A stretch of DNA of 40,722 bases. Source: Azospirillaceae bacterium (lineage in GTDB: Bacteria > Pseudomonadota > Alphaproteobacteria > Azospirillales > Azospirillaceae). How positions within the stretch are numbered: the first letter of the stretch is position 1; every line of letters starts with the position of its first letter. Made by a program: the position numbers and the translations under genes. Below are positions 1 to 7,284 of this stretch, piece after piece. Location of the stretch: contig JARLIO010000003.1 of NCBI GenBank assembly GCA_031291675.1, forward strand, positions 1 through 40,722, given 5' to 3'. The notes under the pieces were generated by a model, which was not told the DNA's origin, did no database searches, and saw only the letters and a program-made list of their open reading frames with translations.

Positions 1-1371
1 CCCGCCGCCCCGCCCCCGGTCGCGGCCCCGGTTCCCGCCCCCGCGGCCGTCCCGGCCGCGGCGCCGGCGCCCGCCGCCCCACCCGAGACCGCACCCTATC
101 GAACCATCCTACGGCTTGCCGGATCCAACACCATCGGCTCGGAGCTCGGCCCGAAATGGGTGGCGGCGATGCTGACGGCCCATGGCTACCAGAACGTCCA
201 GATCCTGGTGCAGGGCGAGGAACAGCGGACCGTGATCGCAAACGCACCCGGCACCGGCGAACGCGTCGGCGTCGAGATCGCCGCCCACGGATCGGCGACC
301 GCGTTCAAGGCGCTGGCCAGTGGCGAGGCCGATGTCGGCGAAGCCTCACGCCCGATCAATGACAAGGAAGTCGAAGCGCTGAAATCGCTGGGTGACATGC
401 GCTCGTCGTCGAACGAACATGTCGGCGGCCTTGATGGGGTCGCGGTAGTGGTTCATCGCGCCAATCCGGTGTCACGGCTCAGTGTCGAACAGATCGCCGG
501 TCTGTTCTCCGGAAAATTCACCAACTGGTCCCAGGTCGGCGGCGCCGATGTGCCGGTCAAGGTGCTGGCCCGCGACAACAAATCCGGCACCTGGGACACT
601 TTCAATTCGCTGGTGCTGTCCCACTACAAGATGGAGCTTCGCGCGGACGCGGCGCGGATTGAGGACAGCAATGAGCTGGCAAACCGCGTTGCCGCCGACC
701 CCGGTGCGATCGGCTTCATTGGCCTGGCCTTCACCGGACCAACCAAGGCCCTCGCGGTTTCCGACGGCGATGGCGCCGCGCTCTATCCCAGCGCCTTCAC
801 GGTCGCGACCGAGGATTATCCGCTGGCCCGCCGGCTGTTCCTCTACACCTCGCAGTCGCCCCAGAACCCGCTGATCACCGACTATGTCAGCTTTGCCATC
901 TCGCCCGAGGGCCAGGCGATCGTCAACCAGGTCGGCTTTGTCGGCCAGAACATTGAAGCCGTCGAGCAGCCGCTGGCCGCCGACGCCCCGGCGGACTATG
1001 TCAAAGCGGTCGCCGGCGCCACGCGTCTGTCCGTCAATTTCCGCTTCAAGCCGAATTCCAGCCAGTTTGATAACAAGGCGACCCGTGATATCGATCGCCT
1101 GGTCCAATTCGTGGCCGCGCAAAAGTCCGGCAGCCGGCCCCAGGTGTTCCTGTTCGGCTTCACGGACAATTCCGGCAATGCCGCCGCCAACCTGCAGCTA
1201 TCGCAAGCCCGGGCCGACGCGGTGGCACAGGAGTTGGCATCACACGGCATGCCGGCGACCAGCATTCGCGGCATGGGGCCCATTATGCCGATCGCTCCGA
1301 ACAGCTCACCGGACGGCCGTGAGCGCAACCGGCGTGTCGAAATCTGGGTCAAGTCGGCGTCGCGGAGCTGA
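1..1371 (+). CDS. Phosphate-binding-type periplasmic protein fused to OmpA domain (5' truncated)
   Basis: The frame is open from the first base, so the start lies upstream of the window; 456 residues are visible. Residues 1-36 are a Pro/Ala-rich linker. A PstS-type solute-binding domain follows, opening with AGSNTIG (about residues 40-46) and containing the NKSGTWDTF segment. From about residue 343 comes an OmpA-like peptidoglycan-binding domain with FTDNSG, LSQARADAV and NRRVEIWV. OmpA domains hold peptidoglycan through an Asp in the TD motif and an Arg in the SxxRA motif, and both are present. Family knowledge suggests a phosphate- or oxyanion-binding lobe tethered to the cell wall. No permease or ATPase gene is adjacent, so a sensing or scavenging role is inference. 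The next gene starts 10 bases after the stop, so cotranscription is likely. Confidence 0.8.
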   Translation, partial: PAAPPPVAAPVPAPAAVPAAAPAPAAPPETAPYRTILRLAGSNTIGSELGPKWVAAMLTAHGYQNVQILVQGEEQRTVIANAPGTGERVGVEIAAHGSATAFKALASGEADVGEASRPINDKEVEALKSLGDMRSSSNEHVGGLDGVAVVVHRANPVSRLSVEQIAGLFSGKFTNWSQVGGADVPVKVLARDNKSGTWDTFNSLVLSHYKMELRADAARIEDSNELANRVAADPGAIGFIGLAFTGPTKALAVSDGDGAALYPSAFTVATEDYPLARRLFLYTSQSPQNPLITDYVSFAISPEGQAIVNQVGFVGQNIEAVEQPLAADAPADYVKAVAGATRLSVNFRFKPNSSQFDNKATRDIDRLVQFVAAQKSGSRPQVFLFGFTDNSGNAAANLQLSQARADAVAQELASHGMPATSIRGMGPIMPIAPNSSPDGRERNRRVEIWVKSASRS

Positions 1372-1381
1372 GACAGACATC

Positions 1382-2512
1382 ATGCCCTCCTTCCCCAAGC
1401 CCCCGCGACGCCGCCTGCTGCCCCTGTTTCTGCTCGGGCTGCTGGCCGTTCCCGCGGGCTGCACCATGCCCGACGACAAATCCGCGTCGGGCAAGCCGGC
1501 AACCGCTGGCGTCGATGACGCCCTCAAGGTCAGCGGCGCGACGATGAATGAACGCGCCCTGGATCTTGCCGCCAAGGCGCGCCGCTCCGGCGACACCGAA
1601 ACGGCGATCGCCCTGTACAGCCAGGTGACGGCACGCCAACCCGACACCGTCGAGGCCCAGCTTGGCCTGGCCCAGACATTGCTGGATAGCGGCCGGACCA
1701 AGGACGCGGGCCCGACGATTGAACATCTGCTGAGCAAACATCCCAACGATCCGCGCGTTCTGACCCTCGCCGGCCGTCTGGATTATCAGTCCGGCAAGAT
1801 CGGTGAGGCGTCGGCCCAGGCCGCGATGGCAGCCTCATTGGCACCGGCGGATCGCGACGTCCTCCTCCTTCAGGGGATTCTGGCCGATACCCGTGGCAAC
1901 CACAACGAGGCGCGCACCCGCTACAGCACGATCCTGGCCGCCACACCCAATGATCCCGCGGTTATCAACGACATGGCCATGTCCTTCCTGCTCGACGGCA
2001 ATCTGGCCGAATCGCAGCGGCTGCTCGCCGGCGCGGTCAAGCTTGTCGACGCGCCACCGACGGTGACGCATAATCTGGCACTGGTTTATGGCCTGGCCGG
2101 CCGCGACAACGATGTTCAGCACCTGCTGGGCAATACCGGCGACTCGCGGATTGTCAGCGACAATCTGCAATTTTATCGCTGGTTCCGCGATCATCAGGTC
2201 ACCCCGGCCGTCGCCACGGCCCGCGACGTCGCCGTCCTGACCAGCCCACCCCCCGCGACCAAGGCACGAAAGACCCGGGCGGCGGCGACCGCATCGAAGG
2301 ATGCGGCGGCAGCACCGCTGTTGCTCAAGGGTGGCGCATCGCCGCCAACGTCCGACGCCGCGGCGCCGGGAACCGGCGCCAGTGAGAACACGGCAACGGC
2401 ATCGACCGGTGCCGCCCCCCGGGCCGCGGTCGATGCCACGCCGCTCAATCCGCCACCGGCGCCAACCGTTCCGACGCCCGAGGTTCCGGCGCCAGCCAGC
2501 CCGGCGCCATGA
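1382..2512 (+). CDS. TPR-repeat lipoprotein, TadD-like
   Basis: 376 residues. The N-terminus is basic, followed by a hydrophobic stretch ending in VPAGC with Cys27. This is a plausible lipobox, although Pro at -3 is not ideal. Residues about 55-260 hold tandem TPR helices, for example the GDTETAIALYSQVTARQPD and GNHNEARTRYSTILAATPND units. The remainder is an Ala/Pro/Thr-rich tail. The arrangement resembles TadD-type pilotin or scaffold lipoproteins of Tad pilus loci, but no other tad gene is visible, so the Tad link is unproven. The ATG at 1382 was chosen because it begins the signal peptide; the frame stays open further upstream only as a shadow of the preceding gene. The stop overlaps the next start (ATGA). 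Confidence 0.75.
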   Translation: MPSFPKPPRRRLLPLFLLGLLAVPAGCTMPDDKSASGKPATAGVDDALKVSGATMNERALDLAAKARRSGDTETAIALYSQVTARQPDTVEAQLGLAQTLLDSGRTKDAGPTIEHLLSKHPNDPRVLTLAGRLDYQSGKIGEASAQAAMAASLAPADRDVLLLQGILADTRGNHNEARTRYSTILAATPNDPAVINDMAMSFLLDGNLAESQRLLAGAVKLVDAPPTVTHNLALVYGLAGRDNDVQHLLGNTGDSRIVSDNLQFYRWFRDHQVTPAVATARDVAVLTSPPPATKARKTRAAATASKDAAAAPLLLKGGASPPTSDAAAPGTGASENTATASTGAAPRAAVDATPLNPPPAPTVPTPEVPAPASPAP

Positions 2513-4503
2513 CAGCAACGGCGATCGGTCGCAAAACCGGCGGGCGGCTGCCCGCCGCCTTTGACTATGCCCTCGCAGCCTTGGCGGCGCTCGGTCTGGT
2601 TCTTGCCTTCCGGATGCCGATATCGCCCACGCCGGAGGTGATCCACGACCCGGACACCTGGATCCGGCTGGTGCGCCTGCGCCAGGAGATTCAGCAGGGC
2701 ATGCCCCTTGATGCCGTCGCGGGCGGCAATCTCGGCGGCCCGCTGGTGCTGCATTGGAGCCATCTGCTCGAAGCCGTCATGGCGGTCGCGGTTCTGCCGC
2801 TCCAGTATGTTCTGGGACTGGACCGGGCCTTGATCACGGTCGGCGCGATGGTCGGCCCGTTGTCGATCGCCGGTGTCGCCGCCGCCGCGACCTGGGCGAT
2901 GGATCCGCTGGTTGCCACACAGCGCACCGCGATCAGGATCGCCATGCTGACCGCGACCACGCCAATTCTGGTGAATTACGGCCTGTTCGGCAGCGGTACC
3001 CATCATGTCGCCCTGGTGGCGATGCTGGTCCTGACCAGCGGCCAGGCCCTGCGGGTGGTGATGGCGCCCCGACGCGACGTGGCGCTGGGCCTGGGTCTGG
3101 TGATCGCGCTGGCCGTCTGGCTCAGTTTCGAAGCCATGATCTTCGCCGGCTTCGCCTTCGGCGGCGTGATGGTCGCTATGGCCGTATCATACCAATCCGC
3201 TTTGATCGTGACCGATCAAAGCGAAGCCTCAGGCGCCGGCGCGCCCCTCCGGGCGCTTGGCTCCGCGCCACATGGCGCGCGGTCGCCGTCGCGACCGTAC
3301 CAGCCCGCCATGAATCAAGATCATGGCGGGCTGGTATCACACTACAGCGCTCGACGGCTCGCCCTGGCCGACGCGCTTGCCGTTGCCGCCCTCACCGCCA
3401 CGGCGGCAATGCTGGCCGTGCTGGCGATCGACCCGCCCGACGGCGGCTGGACCGTGCCCCGGATCGACCGCCTCGCCCTGCCCCATGTCTGCGTCATGGC
3501 GGCCCTGGCGGTGATCGGAATCGTCCTGAAGCTGGCCCTGGTTCGAAAGACCCCACCGATCCGCATCGCCGGTGTGCTGGCTGTGACGGTCCTGGTGACC
3601 AGTGGGATCTGGTTCTCCTGTTTCCACGCATCGATTGGAACGCCGCTCGCCGTCCTGACCGCCGATTCTCCTGACAATATCTGGCGCGGCGTGTCGGAAC
3701 TGGCGCCGATTACCCGACCACTGCGTCTTCTAGGCTATCTGGGCCCTTGTCTGGTCGGCATGGTCGCCTTCGCCGTGCTGTCGCGCAAGCACCTGGGCGG
3801 AACGCGTCCGAACGGTCTCGCTGCCGTGGCGTGGCTCTACGCCCCGGCCTGCGGCCTCGTGCTGCTCGGCGCCGCCGCGATTCGAATTCGCTTTGCCCCC
3901 TACGCCAGCGCCGTCGGCATTGCCGGGATGGCCTGGCTGCTCGCCGTGGCGCTGGAACGACCGGACGCGGACCGCCGGATTTGGCCAATGGCTGTGATCA
4001 CAACCGCCACCGTGCTGCTGGCGACCACGCTGCCTCTTGCCGCCGTCCTGACCGACATCAGCCTGGCCCCGGGCGATCCAACGCGAAAGCCCTGTGGCGG
4101 TGCCGCCGCCGCCCGTCTGCTCGATCGCATCACGGCGATGCCATCGGGTGCCGACGATAGCCCCCTGGGGCTGACCCATGTCAACGACGTCCCGGAACTG
4201 CTGTTTCGGGTCCCCGGCCTGCGAACCGTCGGTGCACTGTACCACCGCAACGTCGATGGTCTTTCGGTGTTTCAGCAGCTATGGAACGGCCCGATCGCGG
4301 GGGCGTCCGCCGCGCTGAGGGCGCACCGGGTCGCCTTCATCCTGGCCTGTCCGGCCGAAGATCCCAAGGCGGCACGGCCACCGCAAGAAGCCTTGCCCAC
4401 CAGCCTGGGAGCGGCACTCGATGCCGGGGCTCCGCCCGCCGGGGTCGAGGCCGCGAGCCCCTATCAGGGAGCCAATCAGCCGATGCTGTTTTCGGTCGAA
4501 TAG
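2509..4503 (+). CDS. Polytopic GT-C-like membrane protein with in-frame palindromic insert
   Basis: 664 residues with many hydrophobic helices. The first extracytoplasmic loop contains DPDTWIRLVRLRQEI and, later, HWSHLLEA. This resembles the DPDD..RLVQVRD / MHWSRLVD pattern of a family of alphaproteobacterial multi-pass proteins related in layout to STT3/PMT-type GT-C glycosyltransferases. The substrate is unknown. Residues about 227-276 are not membrane-like. They are encoded by a compact palindromic repeat (3187-3339) sitting between two transmembrane helices, and the frame is preserved. The start overlaps the preceding stop by 4 bases, so it belongs to the same operon. The soluble C-terminal part, from about residue 530, contains three cysteines. 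The fold call is moderate; the exact enzyme activity is not claimed. Confidence 0.6.
   Translation: MTATAIGRKTGGRLPAAFDYALAALAALGLVLAFRMPISPTPEVIHDPDTWIRLVRLRQEIQQGMPLDAVAGGNLGGPLVLHWSHLLEAVMAVAVLPLQYVLGLDRALITVGAMVGPLSIAGVAAAATWAMDPLVATQRTAIRIAMLTATTPILVNYGLFGSGTHHVALVAMLVLTSGQALRVVMAPRRDVALGLGLVIALAVWLSFEAMIFAGFAFGGVMVAMAVSYQSALIVTDQSEASGAGAPLRALGSAPHGARSPSRPYQPAMNQDHGGLVSHYSARRLALADALAVAALTATAAMLAVLAIDPPDGGWTVPRIDRLALPHVCVMAALAVIGIVLKLALVRKTPPIRIAGVLAVTVLVTSGIWFSCFHASIGTPLAVLTADSPDNIWRGVSELAPITRPLRLLGYLGPCLVGMVAFAVLSRKHLGGTRPNGLAAVAWLYAPACGLVLLGAAAIRIRFAPYASAVGIAGMAWLLAVALERPDADRRIWPMAVITTATVLLATTLPLAAVLTDISLAPGDPTRKPCGGAAAARLLDRITAMPSGADDSPLGLTHVNDVPELLFRVPGLRTVGALYHRNVDGLSVFQQLWNGPIAGASAALRAHRVAFILACPAEDPKAARPPQEALPTSLGAALDAGAPPAGVEAASPYQGANQPMLFSVE
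3187..3339. repeat. In-frame palindromic repeat element with imperfect terminal inverted repeats
   Basis: The ends are TCATACCAATCCGC on the left (3187-3200) and, read on the other strand, TGATACCAGCCCGC on the right (3326-3339): 11 of 14 match. Inside are five inverted repeats: 3198-3207/3214-3223 (10 bp), 3241-3246/3251-3256 (6 bp), 3264-3269/3274-3279 (6 bp), 3280-3286/3291-3297 (7 bp) and 3298-3313/3321-3336 (16 bp, 7-base loop). GTATCA occurs at 3184-3189 and 3334-3339, exactly 150 bases apart, so the extra length equals 50 codons. The element adds a loop of about 50 residues to the host protein. Pieces recur at 7233-7257 and 40556-40571. It is comparable in principle to Rickettsia palindromic elements; no homology to them is claimed. 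Confidence 0.75.
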
Positions 4504-4558
4504 CGCCCGATCCGGGCGACCGATACCGGTGGATTCGCATCCCTCCCGCATCGCATCC

Positions 4559-4586
4559 TTGCACCCCTGATGAAACTGTGTATAGT
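4559..4586 (+). promoter_or_regulatory. Candidate sigma-70 promoter for the rpsF operon
   Basis: TTGCAC at 4559-4564, a 16-base spacer, then TATAGT at 4581-4586, which is close to the TTGACA/TATAAT consensus. It lies in the 202-base gap ahead of rpsF and would give a leader of about 110 bases. That leader is GC-rich and contains CCGGTACCGG-type palindromes, which could carry ribosomal-protein autoregulation, but I could not match a defined S6:S18 motif. Confidence 0.5.
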
Positions 4587-4705
4587 CGCGCGCTTCATAG
4601 CTCCTTGCCGGTACCGGTAACGGATCGGCTAGGCTCGGGCGGCTGGAGACATCCGATTTCGCGGTTGTGACAGCGCCGGGCCACAAAACAGCCATGGGGA
4701 GACGT

Positions 4706-5176
4706 ATGGCGTTTTACGAAAGCGTGTTCATCGCACGCCAGGACATCTCGGCCGCGCAGGTCGAGGCTTTGACGGAAACCTTCTCCGCCCTGATTCGCGA
4801 CAATGGTGGCCAGGTCACCAAGAACGAGCAATGGGGCCTGAAGACCTTATCCTACAAGATCAAGAAGAACCGCAAGGGACACTATGTCCTGCTGAATCTC
4901 GACGCCCCGTCCGCGGCGGTCGTGGAGATGGAGCGGAACATGAGCATCAACGAAGACGTGCTGCGCTACATGACCGTGCGCGTCGACGCGTTGGAGGCCG
5001 GGCCCTCCGCGATGATGCAGAGCCGCAACGAACGCAGTGACCGCGGGGACCGCGGCGATCGGGGCGACCGGGGTGGCCGCCGCTTTGATGGTGAGCGCAG
5101 CGATCGCGGTGGTGATCGTCCGGATCGGGGTCCGCGGCCGGCGCGCCGCATCGAAGGTGAAGGAGAGCAGGCATGA
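4706..5176 (+). CDS. rpsF: 30S ribosomal protein S6
   Basis: 156 residues beginning [15 protein letters not shown], the conserved S6 N-terminus. The ferredoxin-like fold continues through [18 protein letters not shown] and ends around residue 108. The start at 4706 is preceded by GGGGAGA; an in-frame ATG further upstream would add non-conserved residues. S6 binds S18 in the platform of the 30S subunit. The tail (about residues 110-156) is an unusual Arg/Gly/Asp-rich low-complexity stretch built from repeated GDR units. The stop overlaps rpsR by 4 bases (ATGA), so the two partner proteins are translationally coupled. Confidence 0.95.
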   Translation: MAFYESVFIARQDISAAQVEALTETFSALIRDNGGQVTKNEQWGLKTLSYKIKKNRKGHYVLLNLDAPSAAVVEMERNMSINEDVLRYMTVRVDALEAGPSAMMQSRNERSDRGDRGDRGDRGGRRFDGERSDRGGDRPDRGPRPARRIEGEGEQA

Positions 5177-5265
5177 CCGGATCCCACGGACCCGCGCGCA
5201 GCGGTGGCGGAATGGGCGGTGGCCGGGACGGCGGTCGCGATGGTGGCCGGGACGGTGGTGCCGGT
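5031..5265 (+). repeat. Low-complexity Gly/Arg/Asp coding repeats across the rpsF-rpsR junction
   Basis: 5031-5083 holds repeats of a GACCGCGG-like 9-base unit encoding GDR triplets at the S6 C-terminus. 5215-5265 holds repeats of GGCCGGGACGGCGGT-like units encoding GGRD at the S18 N-terminus. Both are in frame, and they flank the overlapping stop and start codons. Confidence 0.7.
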
Positions 5266-5514
5266 GGCGCCAGTGCCGGTGGCGGCGCACCGCGTCGGCC
5301 GTTTTTCCGGCGGCGCAAAACCTGCCCGTTTTCCGGCGCCAACGCTCCGACAATCGACTATAAGGATGTGAAGCTGCTGTCGCGGTTCATCTCCGAGCGG
5401 GGCAAGATTGTTCCCAGCCGTATCACGGCCGTCTCGACCAAGAAGCAGCGCGAACTGGCCCAGGCCATCAAGCGCGCCCGCTTCCTGGGCTTGCTGCCCT
5501 ACATGGTGAAGTGA
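5173..5514 (+). CDS. rpsR: 30S ribosomal protein S18
   Basis: 113 residues. The conserved core starts near residue 42 ([13 protein letters not shown]) and runs through [19 protein letters not shown] and the terminal [11 protein letters not shown]; the KTCPF cysteine is retained. The first 40 residues are a Gly-rich extension with repeated GGRDGG units, which makes this S18 longer than the usual 75-90 residues. The ATG overlaps the rpsF stop; a downstream start would remove the extension but would have no comparable coupling. S18 pairs with S6 on the 30S platform. The next gene begins 36 bases later. Confidence 0.93.
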   Translation: MTGSHGPARSGGGMGGGRDGGRDGGRDGGAGGASAGGGAPRRPFFRRRKTCPFSGANAPTIDYKDVKLLSRFISERGKIVPSRITAVSTKKQRELAQAIKRARFLGLLPYMVK

Positions 5515-5550
5515 TCAGCGCGCCGTACCGGTAAACAGGACGATTTCGCC

Positions 5551-6537
5551 ATGCCCGCCAGCCTCATGTTTGCCTGCGTGGGTGGTGTCATCAGCGGGCT
5601 GTTCCATATCTCCATCCTGATGGGGGGACTGGGGGCGGTCATCCTGATGTATATGTCGACCTTGCCTCTGCTGCTGGTCGGTCTCGGATTAGGGTTTCGC
5701 CCGGTCGTGATCGCCGGGGCTATCGGGTCAGGCTTGACGACAGTGATTGCGGGCGAATGGCTGGGACTCAGCTATCTCGCCCTCAATGCCGTTCCGGTGG
5801 TGCTGTTGGTGCGTCAGGCCCTGTTGGCCCGACAAAGCGCGGTGCCGGCACGGCAAACCGGCAACACGGCCGATCAAACGAGCCCAACCGGCAACGCGAT
5901 CGAGTGGTATCCGCCGGGCCTGTTGTTGTGCTGGCTCGCCGGCCTGGGCGGGCTTGCAATCCTGGCTGCGGTGTTGTTGGCAGCGCGTCAAGATGGCGGG
6001 CTTCAGGGTCTGATCATCTCGGTTCTGGTCACGATGCTTCGCGGCACCGTGGCCATGGCCGAAGGTCCGGCCATGGAGGCCGCCGCCACGGTGGCCCCGA
6101 TGATTCCGGGCATGGTGGCCATCTCGTGGCTGCTGATGGTGATTGGCAATGCGATCCTCGCCCAGGGTGCTTTGTTACGGTTCCATCGTAACCTGCGCCC
6201 TTCGATGCGGATCGCTGATGTCGTACTGCCACCATGGCTGACGGTGGCGTTGGTGATCGCCATCGTCGTTGCGGTCCTTGCCGACGGCGCGCCCCGGTTC
6301 GTGGCGGTCAACATCGCGATTGTCGCGGCATTGCCGATCTTCTTCGGTGGTCTGGCGGTCGTTCATGCCCTGGCCGAGCGCATCCCGGCCCGGGCCGTGG
6401 TACTGGGTGCATTCTATGTGGTTCTCATGCTGTTTGGCTGGCCCGCACTGATCGTGGTCGGCCTCGGCATCATCGAACAGTGGGTCGGGTTACGTCGACG
6501 GTTCATCCGGACGGGCCCGGATCAGGAGGAGGTGTAA
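5551..6537 (+). CDS. DUF2232 family polytopic membrane protein
   Basis: 328 residues and about eight hydrophobic segments, starting with [19 protein letters not shown]. The position between rpsR and rplI and the overall pattern match the DUF2232 (YybS-like) proteins commonly found at this spot in alphaproteobacteria. The biochemical role is unknown; the fold has been likened to small-molecule transporter subunits, which is not evidence of function here. A short hydrophilic loop (about residues 95-115) is rich in Thr, Gln and Asn. An AGGA lies about 10 bases ahead of the ATG. The stop TAA overlaps the rplI start by one base (TAATG), showing operon coupling. Confidence 0.8.
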   Translation: MPASLMFACVGGVISGLFHISILMGGLGAVILMYMSTLPLLLVGLGLGFRPVVIAGAIGSGLTTVIAGEWLGLSYLALNAVPVVLLVRQALLARQSAVPARQTGNTADQTSPTGNAIEWYPPGLLLCWLAGLGGLAILAAVLLAARQDGGLQGLIISVLVTMLRGTVAMAEGPAMEAAATVAPMIPGMVAISWLLMVIGNAILAQGALLRFHRNLRPSMRIADVVLPPWLTVALVIAIVVAVLADGAPRFVAVNIAIVAALPIFFGGLAVVHALAERIPARAVVLGAFYVVLMLFGWPALIVVGLGIIEQWVGLRRRFIRTGPDQEEV

Positions 6538-7118
6538 TGGATATCATTCTGCTGGAACGGGTCGAGAATCTCGGCCAGATGGGCGAAGTCGTCAAGGTGA
6601 AGCCCGGCTTCGCCCGCAACTATCTTCTGCCCAAGAAAAAGGCACTGCGCGCGACGAAGGCCAATCTGACCTTCTTCGAGGGCCAGAAGGTCCAACTTGA
6701 ACTCGCCAATATCGAGCGTCGCAAGGAAGCCCAGGCCGTTGCCGAAAAGATCGCCGGGTTGGCCGTGGTCATCACGCGCCAGGCTGGTGAAACCGGCATT
6801 CTGTATGGCTCGGTCAACGGACGTGACATCGCCGAGGCCGCGACGGCCGCCGGCTTCACGATCGAGCGCCATCAGGTCGCGATCAACCAGCACATCAAGA
6901 CCCTGGGCCTGTTCAAGGTTCGGGTCGTGCTGCACCCCGAGGTCAGCATTTCGATCACTGTGAACGTCGCACGCTCGCTGGAAGAGGCGGCATTGCAAGC
7001 CCAGCGCGGTGGCATGGTGACGGCGGCCCAGATGGACGCCGAGGAACAGGCCACGGAAGCCCAGGCGGAAGCCGAAGCCGCCGCGGCGGTGACCGAGGAA
7101 GAAGACGCCGAGGTCTGA
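6537..7118 (+). CDS. rplI: 50S ribosomal protein L9
   Basis: 193 residues. The N-terminus [21 protein letters not shown] with the [10 protein letters not shown] motif is diagnostic of L9. A central helix and the C-terminal rRNA-binding domain ([25 protein letters not shown]) follow. From about residue 160 there is an extra acidic Ala/Glu-rich tail; L9 is usually near 150 residues, so this is a lineage extension. A strong AGGAGG at 6524-6529 precedes the ATG. L9 is the last gene of the rpsF operon, and a clear terminator follows it. Confidence 0.95.
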   Translation: MDIILLERVENLGQMGEVVKVKPGFARNYLLPKKKALRATKANLTFFEGQKVQLELANIERRKEAQAVAEKIAGLAVVITRQAGETGILYGSVNGRDIAEAATAAGFTIERHQVAINQHIKTLGLFKVRVVLHPEVSISITVNVARSLEEAALQAQRGGMVTAAQMDAEEQATEAQAEAEAAAAVTEEEDAEV

Positions 7119-7157
7119 TCCGTCCAGGTTCACCCCGCCTCCTGACGTCCTGCCACA

Positions 7158-7208
7158 AACGGCCCGACGCCCCTGTTGCAAGGGGTGCCGGGCCGTTTTG
7201 TTTTTTTC
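7158..7208 (+). terminator. Rho-independent terminator of the rpsF-rplI operon
   Basis: The arms AACGGCCCG (7158-7166) and CGGGCCGTT (7189-7197) close a stem, with an inner CCCCT/AGGGG pair. They are followed by TTGTTTTTTT. Confidence 0.88.
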
Positions 7209-7232
7209 GGGTGGGAGAACCGCCAGCCCGCG

Positions 7233-7257
7233 TGGCGCGCGGTCGCCGTCGCGACCG
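7233..7257. repeat. 25-base copy of the core of the palindromic element
   Basis: Bases 7233-7257 are identical to 3273-3297, including the arms CGGTCGC and GCGACCG around the loop CGT C. It lies between the rplI terminator and the end of the minus-strand gene. A separate 7-bp hairpin, CCGGCCC/GGGCCGG at 7261-7267 and 7276-7282, is next to it and sits immediately downstream of that gene's stop. No terminal repeats of the 3187-3339 type are seen here, so this is a fragment or a shorter family member. Confidence 0.65.
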
Positions 7258-7284
7258 GGACCGGCCCGTGCAGGGGGGCCGGCG

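Noticed and set aside
4587-4705. S6:S18-type autoregulatory RNA in the rpsF leader
   Set aside because: The leader has palindromes but I could not place the defining bulge motif; a covariance-model scan would be decisive.
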